Assembly (NCBI GenBank): GCA_937975765.1
Contig: CALJUR010000102.1
Coordinates: 21,746-85,745 of the forward strand
Direction: 5' to 3'
Source of the DNA: an uncultured Myxococcales bacterium
GTDB taxonomy: Bacteria; Myxococcota_A; UBA9042; DTJE01
DNA length: 64,000 nucleotides
Under the pieces are notes generated by a model that saw only the letters and a list, made by a program, of their open reading frames with translations, did not search any database and was not told where the DNA came from. Made by a program: the position numbers and the translations under genes. Positions 59,565 to 64,000 of the stretch are shown in pieces; position 1 is the stretch's first letter; every line of letters starts with the position of its first letter.

Positions 59565-60521
59565 ATGACCCGGAGAAGCCTCGTTCTCGCGATGTTCGTG
59601 CTGTCGGTCCCGGCGATCGCCGGCGCCCAGACGACCGTGTACTGGTCCGATCGCCCCATCGCCATGCCGAAGGGCCAGCAGGAAGTCAACATCGACCTGT
59701 CGGTGGGACTGAACCGGGGCGCCCTGGGCGAGGACTTCGGCCTGGGCTCGGGCCTGGGAGGCGACCGGTACTCCGGCCTGCACTTCCGCGCCGGCATGTT
59801 CAAGAACTTCGAGATCGGCCTGGCGCTGCAGTTCCTGTACAGCATGCACAAGGGCTACAACTACCTCGAACGGGACCCGATCCCCGTGGCGGAAGGCAGC
59901 GTCGGGCGCTTCTCGTCCGTGGACGCCGCCACCTCGGATCGCCGCCCGCCGCGCATGAACCCGGGCCCGGAAGGCGACGGCACGCACCGCATGGCCGGCT
60001 ACCCGTACCAGTTGGGCGAGAACGGGCAGAGCCACCTGAACCCGCTGTCCATCTACGCGCGCTACGAGATCATCCCCCAGCTGGGCGTGGAACTGGGCCT
60101 GATCGTGCCGATCGAGCAGCGCACCGGCCTGAACCGCCCGACGATCCGGGTGGGCGTGCCCTTCCAGTACGTGCTGTCCCCGGGCCTGCTGTCGATCCAC
60201 GCCCGGCCCGACTTCCTGGTCGGTTTCGCCAAGACCGGCGACGGCCCGGACGAGCCGAAGGACACCGCGAAACTGTCCTTCTTCGTGGACGCGGGCGTCA
60301 CGCTGTGCCTGGTCGGCCTGTTCATGGACGTCAGCGTGGGCTACGGCGGCGACGTGTTGCCCTACCGGCGCGGCTACCTGCCGCTGACCTTCCTGCTGGG
60401 CTACACGATCTTCCACAACTGGGACCTGTATGCCGGCGTGACCCTGGAGAACCTGCTGCCCGAGTCCGGCAAGCCCGACGATGCCCGCCGCCTGACCCTG
60501 GGAACCAGCGTCCGCTTCTGA
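59565..60521 (+). CDS. Outer-membrane beta-barrel protein, paralogue 1
   Basis: A 318-residue protein with signal peptide ending AGAQT, then alternating amphipathic strands with many Gly and aromatic residues and a C-terminal Phe (LTLGTSVRF), the usual signal for outer-membrane insertion. The start of the mature part (SDRPIAMPKGQQEVNIDLSV) is shared with the next gene (DRPIVLPEGVGQLSLDLSL), so the two are diverged duplicates. Function unknown; a transport or structural barrel is likely. ATG 59565 follows AAAGGAG. Confidence 0.75.
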   Translation: MTRRSLVLAMFVLSVPAIAGAQTTVYWSDRPIAMPKGQQEVNIDLSVGLNRGALGEDFGLGSGLGGDRYSGLHFRAGMFKNFEIGLALQFLYSMHKGYNYLERDPIPVAEGSVGRFSSVDAATSDRRPPRMNPGPEGDGTHRMAGYPYQLGENGQSHLNPLSIYARYEIIPQLGVELGLIVPIEQRTGLNRPTIRVGVPFQYVLSPGLLSIHARPDFLVGFAKTGDGPDEPKDTAKLSFFVDAGVTLCLVGLFMDVSVGYGGDVLPYRRGYLPLTFLLGYTIFHNWDLYAGVTLENLLPESGKPDDARRLTLGTSVRF

Positions 60522-60543
60522 CGAGCCCCTGGAGGATTCCCGA

Positions 60544-61449
60544 ATGACCCGCACCGCGTCCCTCGGGGCGTTCCTGGTCGCGACGGCGTGGGCCGTCACG
60601 GCGTCCGCGCAGGTCGTCCCGATGGTCGACCGCCCGATCGTGCTGCCCGAGGGCGTGGGGCAGTTGTCGCTGGACCTGTCCCTGACGCTGAACCAGGCGA
60701 ACCCCGCCCACGTCGGCGGGCTGACGTCCGGGCTGCCGTCCGACCGCGCCCCCGGCCTGTCGGTGGCGTACGGCCTGGCCCGCGGCATCGATGGCGGCCT
60801 GTCGGTCCCCTACGTCTACGCCAGGGTGAACCAGGACAACATCGACTGGTCGTACGACCTGGCCAAGCAGGGCTGGCCGCTACGCCGCGACCCGCAGACG
60901 CGCAACCACTTCGGGCCGATCCAGGTGTGGGCCGCCTTCCGGCTGGCGGACTGGATCGCGGCCGAACTGGCGGTCCTGGTCCCGATCGAGGACATCCGCG
61001 CGAACCGCATCGCCGCGCGGGCCAGCCTCCCGATCCGCTACCGGATCATCCCGGGGCGGCTGGCGGTACGCTTCCGGCCGGACCTGATCCTGGGCTTCGG
61101 CCGGGGCGACGAGAACCAGGGCGCGGACATCCAGGCATCGTTCTTCGTCGACGCCGGCCTGATCGTCAGCATCACCCGCGAATTCTACCTGGACGTCGGC
61201 CTGGGCTACGGCCTGATGATCAACCCGCGGCCCCACCAGGTGCTTCGCGACTGGCCCGGGATCTCCGAGGACGACAAGAACGACGACCAGGGGTACCTGC
61301 CGGTGGCGGTGACCCTGGGGTACACGGTGACCCCCACGATCGACCTGTTCCTGGGCTTCGCCCTGACGAACCTGACTCCCGGGTCGGCGTCGAAACGGGG
61401 TCCGGCGGACGACCGCAGCCTGACCGTCGGCCTGAACTACCGGTTCTGA
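60544..61449 (+). CDS. Outer-membrane beta-barrel protein, paralogue 2
   Basis: A 301-residue protein with signal peptide ending TASAQ, many beta strands and C-terminal LTVGLNYRF. It has the same design as the preceding gene, for example YRIIPGRLAVRFRPDLILGF against YVLSPGLLSIHARPDFLVGF. The 22-base gap implies one operon. ATG 60544 follows TGGAGG. No enzymatic motif is visible. Confidence 0.75.
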   Translation: MTRTASLGAFLVATAWAVTASAQVVPMVDRPIVLPEGVGQLSLDLSLTLNQANPAHVGGLTSGLPSDRAPGLSVAYGLARGIDGGLSVPYVYARVNQDNIDWSYDLAKQGWPLRRDPQTRNHFGPIQVWAAFRLADWIAAELAVLVPIEDIRANRIAARASLPIRYRIIPGRLAVRFRPDLILGFGRGDENQGADIQASFFVDAGLIVSITREFYLDVGLGYGLMINPRPHQVLRDWPGISEDDKNDDQGYLPVAVTLGYTVTPTIDLFLGFALTNLTPGSASKRGPADDRSLTVGLNYRF

Positions 61450-61486
61450 TCCCGGCGCCCCGGCGCCCGCCCCGGAATGGAGGTGC

Positions 61487-62116
61487 ATGATGAAGCGCCT
61501 GGCCTCGGTGGCGATCCTTCTGGGGGCCCTGCTGGCCGCGTCGCCGGCCGGCGCCCGCAACATGAACGGCAAGTTCGGCGTCGGGTACTCGCAGACGCTG
61601 GGCGGGGTGTCCGGCATCCAGCTCCGCTACTTCGTCAAGGACTTCGCGATCGAGGGCACGATCGGCCTGGACCTGTTCAAGCCCAAGGACATGGATCCGC
61701 GGACCTCCGTGAAGGGGGCGCTGGGCGTCGTGTACAACTTCGCGCGGTTCGAGATCGCGAACCTCGGGGTGGGGGTGCGGGGCGACGTCGGCTGGCGGAA
61801 CGGCGAGGCGATCGCGGCCGGGCTGCGCAGCAAGTGCCTGGACAAGGCGACCGACGCGTCCACGTGCAACGGCATCACGGCGGACAGCGCCTGGCAGTTC
61901 AACGTGGAGATCCCACTGGTCGCCGAACTGTTCTTCACGGACCACCTCTCGGTGAACCTGCAGGCCGGGGTGCTGTTCACGATCGTGAACACGAAGAACA
62001 AGGCCCTTCCCCAGTCGACCGGCCAGCAGTCCACCGACACCGAAGAGGAGGGCTTCGGATTCAGCTTCGGCGCGGGAAGCCTGTTCGGCAGCGCCGGCTT
62101 CACCGTCTATTTCTGA
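61487..62116 (+). CDS. Small outer-membrane beta-barrel protein
   Basis: A 209-residue protein with signal peptide ending SPAGA and about eight to ten strands, ending FGSAGFTVYF. It contains one Cys pair (SKCLDK, STCNG) in a predicted outer loop. It resembles small porin-like or OmpA-N-type barrels in form. ATG 61487 and 61490 are adjacent; GGAGG is better spaced for 61490. It follows paralogue 2 after 37 bases. Confidence 0.7.
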   Translation: MMKRLASVAILLGALLAASPAGARNMNGKFGVGYSQTLGGVSGIQLRYFVKDFAIEGTIGLDLFKPKDMDPRTSVKGALGVVYNFARFEIANLGVGVRGDVGWRNGEAIAAGLRSKCLDKATDASTCNGITADSAWQFNVEIPLVAELFFTDHLSVNLQAGVLFTIVNTKNKALPQSTGQQSTDTEEEGFGFSFGAGSLFGSAGFTVYF

Positions 62117-62168
62117 CGCTCCCGGCGACGATCGTGCAGAATTCCAGGGTGCCGCGAGGAGGGTGAGG

Positions 62169-64000
62169 ATGCTCCATCGGTGCTGGCTGACCCTGGCGGT
62201 GGTGGCGGTGGCGGCCGGCGGGTGCTCGGGCGGAGGCGGCGCCGGGGGGGACGACCGGCCCGACGGGACGGTCGCGGACCTGCCGGGGGACGGCGCCGAG
62301 GAAGTCGCCGGGGACGCAACCGGACTGGAGGTCCCGGATGGCGGCTGGCCCGTCTGCACGCCCGGCACGCGCCTGCAGTGCACCGAGGACGGCCTGGGCG
62401 AGGTGCTGTGCAACCTGGACGGGACCGGCTGGGAGGCCCACCCGTGCGGCGAAGGGTCGGTCTGCCTGGACGACGCGAAGGGCTGCACGTCCTGCGTCCC
62501 CGGCCGCGTGTCGTGCCTGAACGACTCGACCGTGATCCGGTGCGACCCGACCGGGACCACCTGGGAGGTCGCCGAGGACTGCGACCCGGCACACACCGGC
62601 GAGGTCTGCCGGGCCGGCATCTGCATCGGCCTGTGCGAACTGTCGGACAAACTGTCGTCCTACATCGGCTGCGAGTACTGGGGTGCGGACACCGACAACG
62701 CCGTGGTCGGCGCGGGCGAGGGCAGCTACTACGACGCCGCGGGCGCGCAGTACGCGATCGTCGTGTCCAACACCAGCGACAGATGGCCGGCGACCGTCGA
62801 GGTCTTCACGCACCTGGGCAAGGTCACGCACGACTCGCGATGCAACCCGCTGCCCGCCGACCCGATCCCGGCAATGGGCCTGCGCGTCTTCGAACTGCCG
62901 CGGTACTACCCGGTGGACCCGACGAAGTGCACGGTCTGCGCCAACGGGCCCGGCGAGACGTACCCCGGCAAGGACTGCACGGACCGGCAGGTCGCGACCG
63001 AGATGATGGACCTGGACGGCACGACGCTGAAGCCCCAGGCCTACCGCGTCAAGTCCACGATCCCGATCACCGCGTACCAGTTCAACCCGTTCTCGAACGT
63101 CGGGGTGTACTCGAACGACGCGTCGCTGCTGCTGCCGACCAACGCGCTGGGCCGGTACTACGTGGTGATGACCCGCGAACAGACCTTCCAGGAACTGAAG
63201 GGATTCCTGTCGGTCGTGGCCGTGGACCCGGGCGAAACGCAGGTGTACGTGAAGGTCACCGCGCCCACCATGGCATCATCGTCGTCCGACAGCCGGGACG
63301 TGCCGGCGATGCAGCCCGGCGACGAGCGCACCTTCTTCCTGAACCAGTTCGACGTCCTGAACATCGAGACGAACGCCTACGGGGCCGACCTGACGGGCTC
63401 GATCGTGTACGCGAACCACCCCGTCGGGGTCTTCGGCGGCAGCGAGGCGTCGAACGCCCCGAACACCAACCACTGCTGCCCGGGCGGCAGGTGCGAATAC
63501 AACAACCAGTGGATGGAGTGCGCCAGCGGCAAGGTGGACGGCGTCGATTGCCTCTGCGAGTGGCCGAAGCAGAACCTGTCGCCATCGCGGGACGTGTCGT
63601 GCAGGACCAACTACGACTGCCTGCTGTACAACACCTGCTGCGCCGACCACCTCGAGAAGATGCTGTACCCGGTGAAGACGTGGGGCCAGAAGTACGTGGT
63701 CACGCGGTCCTACCCGCGCGGGGGGGAAAAGGACGTGTTCCGGATCCTGGCGGCCGAGGACCAGACGGTCGTGACGGTATACCCGCTGCAGGGAACGCTG
63801 CCGCCGGTGCTGAAGCGGGGCGAGTACCTGGAGTTCGAGTCCGGCGAGAACTTCATCGTGACCGGGAAGAAGCCCATCCTGGTCGGGCAGTTCGTGGCGG
63901 CGCAGGACGCCCCGGACCCGAACGTGACGGCCAAGGGACCGGACGACGCGAACACGGGGGACCCGACGTTCCTGATGGCGGTGCCCTCCGAGCAGTTCCG
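62169..64000 (+). CDS. IgGFc-binding-type surface lipoprotein, 3' end outside the window
   Basis: The frame is open from ATG 62169 (after GAGGAGGG) to the window edge, 610 codons. The signal peptide has lipobox AAGGC (Cys19), followed by an Asp/Gly-rich spacer. Two Cys modules (about residues 60-160) follow, then a domain like the IgGFc-binding N-terminal region seen in many myxobacterial lipoproteins: EYWGADTDN, YAIVVSN, PITAYQFNPF, YSNDASLLLP, YVVMTR, GSIVYANHPVGVFGGSEASN and MLYPVKTWGQKYVV. A Cys-rich insertion with NHCCPGG and CLCEW sits near residues 435-470. It probably binds a host or matrix ligand, which is unknown. Confidence 0.82.
   Translation, partial: MLHRCWLTLAVVAVAAGGCSGGGGAGGDDRPDGTVADLPGDGAEEVAGDATGLEVPDGGWPVCTPGTRLQCTEDGLGEVLCNLDGTGWEAHPCGEGSVCLDDAKGCTSCVPGRVSCLNDSTVIRCDPTGTTWEVAEDCDPAHTGEVCRAGICIGLCELSDKLSSYIGCEYWGADTDNAVVGAGEGSYYDAAGAQYAIVVSNTSDRWPATVEVFTHLGKVTHDSRCNPLPADPIPAMGLRVFELPRYYPVDPTKCTVCANGPGETYPGKDCTDRQVATEMMDLDGTTLKPQAYRVKSTIPITAYQFNPFSNVGVYSNDASLLLPTNALGRYYVVMTREQTFQELKGFLSVVAVDPGETQVYVKVTAPTMASSSSDSRDVPAMQPGDERTFFLNQFDVLNIETNAYGADLTGSIVYANHPVGVFGGSEASNAPNTNHCCPGGRCEYNNQWMECASGKVDGVDCLCEWPKQNLSPSRDVSCRTNYDCLLYNTCCADHLEKMLYPVKTWGQKYVVTRSYPRGGEKDVFRILAAEDQTVVTVYPLQGTLPPVLKRGEYLEFESGENFIVTGKKPILVGQFVAAQDAPDPNVTAKGPDDANTGDPTFLMAVPSEQF

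Noticed and set aside
56940..60788. 1282-residue open frame on the minus strand
   Set aside because: It is antisense to the three-repeat lipoprotein and barrel genes, has His/Arg/Val-rich monotone composition and no motif. It arises from high GC at third positions.

Overview
The window is high-GC bacterial DNA with dense gene packing, frequent ATGA start/stop overlaps and good Shine-Dalgarno sites. The gene set suggests an anaerobic bacterium of Deltaproteobacteria/Myxococcota type. It includes Cys-rich lipoproteins, an Asp-rich calcium-like motif followed by a Cys-rich stretch, a PEGA-type Ser/Thr kinase, a DUF2330 protein, a gingipain-like lipoprotein, a trimeric NAD(H)-linked [FeFe] hydrogenase with all three maturases, lysine 5,6-aminomutase and SelA. 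The taxonomic placement is inference; there is no rRNA in the window.

Region 1 (1-5.9 kb) is the end of an integrated mobile element lying against a tRNA-Thr(CGU) gene. It carries two tyrosine integrases, a serine recombinase, an excisionase-like HTH protein, a Cys-rich zinc protein and a chimera of two broken ATPase genes. Region 2 (6-29.8 kb) is mostly housekeeping and envelope genes: a YhhN protein, a Cys-rich lipoprotein, a three-thioredoxin-domain lipoprotein, an epimerase, hemolysin III, PlsC, two sensor kinases, a thioesterase, citrate synthase, an exported phosphatase, an AbiEi-like gene, a DUF2330 protein, an IS4-type remnant, MGMT, a LolC/E permease, a ThiF/MoeB E1-like enzyme and MnmA. 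About twenty copies of a short GC-rich palindromic repeat lie between genes from 6 to 36 kb, and several provide the stop codon of the neighbouring minus-strand gene.

Region 3 (29.9-41.3 kb) is one colinear minus-strand hydrogenase cluster. In transcription order it runs: receiver-only response regulator, NuoE-like subunit, NuoF-like subunit, [FeFe] hydrogenase HydA, GAF sensor kinase, HydG, TM1266-type regulator, aspartate ammonia-lyase, HydF, HydE. A run of four perfect hairpins separates hydG from the small regulator. The structural genes would make an NAD(H)-coupled hydrogenase and HydEFG would build its H-cluster.

Region 4 (41.6-48 kb) has a gingipain-like lipoprotein, a YbjN-type protein, an F0-only ATP synthase cluster (AtpZ-like, AtpI-like, a and c subunits) whose c subunit carries the Na+-binding residues Gln/Glu-Ser/Tyr, and a PEGA kinase. 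Region 5 (48.3-56 kb) has a YdcH-like protein, HU, a lysine 5,6-aminomutase cluster with a putative reactivase, a small Cys protein with a near-consensus promoter, a thiolase and SelA. Region 6 (56.1-64 kb) encodes exported proteins: a coiled lipoprotein, a three-repeat lipoprotein, three predicted outer-membrane barrels and an IgGFc-binding-type lipoprotein cut by the window end. Hydrogenase, amino acid fermentation and Na+ coupling fit a fermentative or syntrophic life style (inference).
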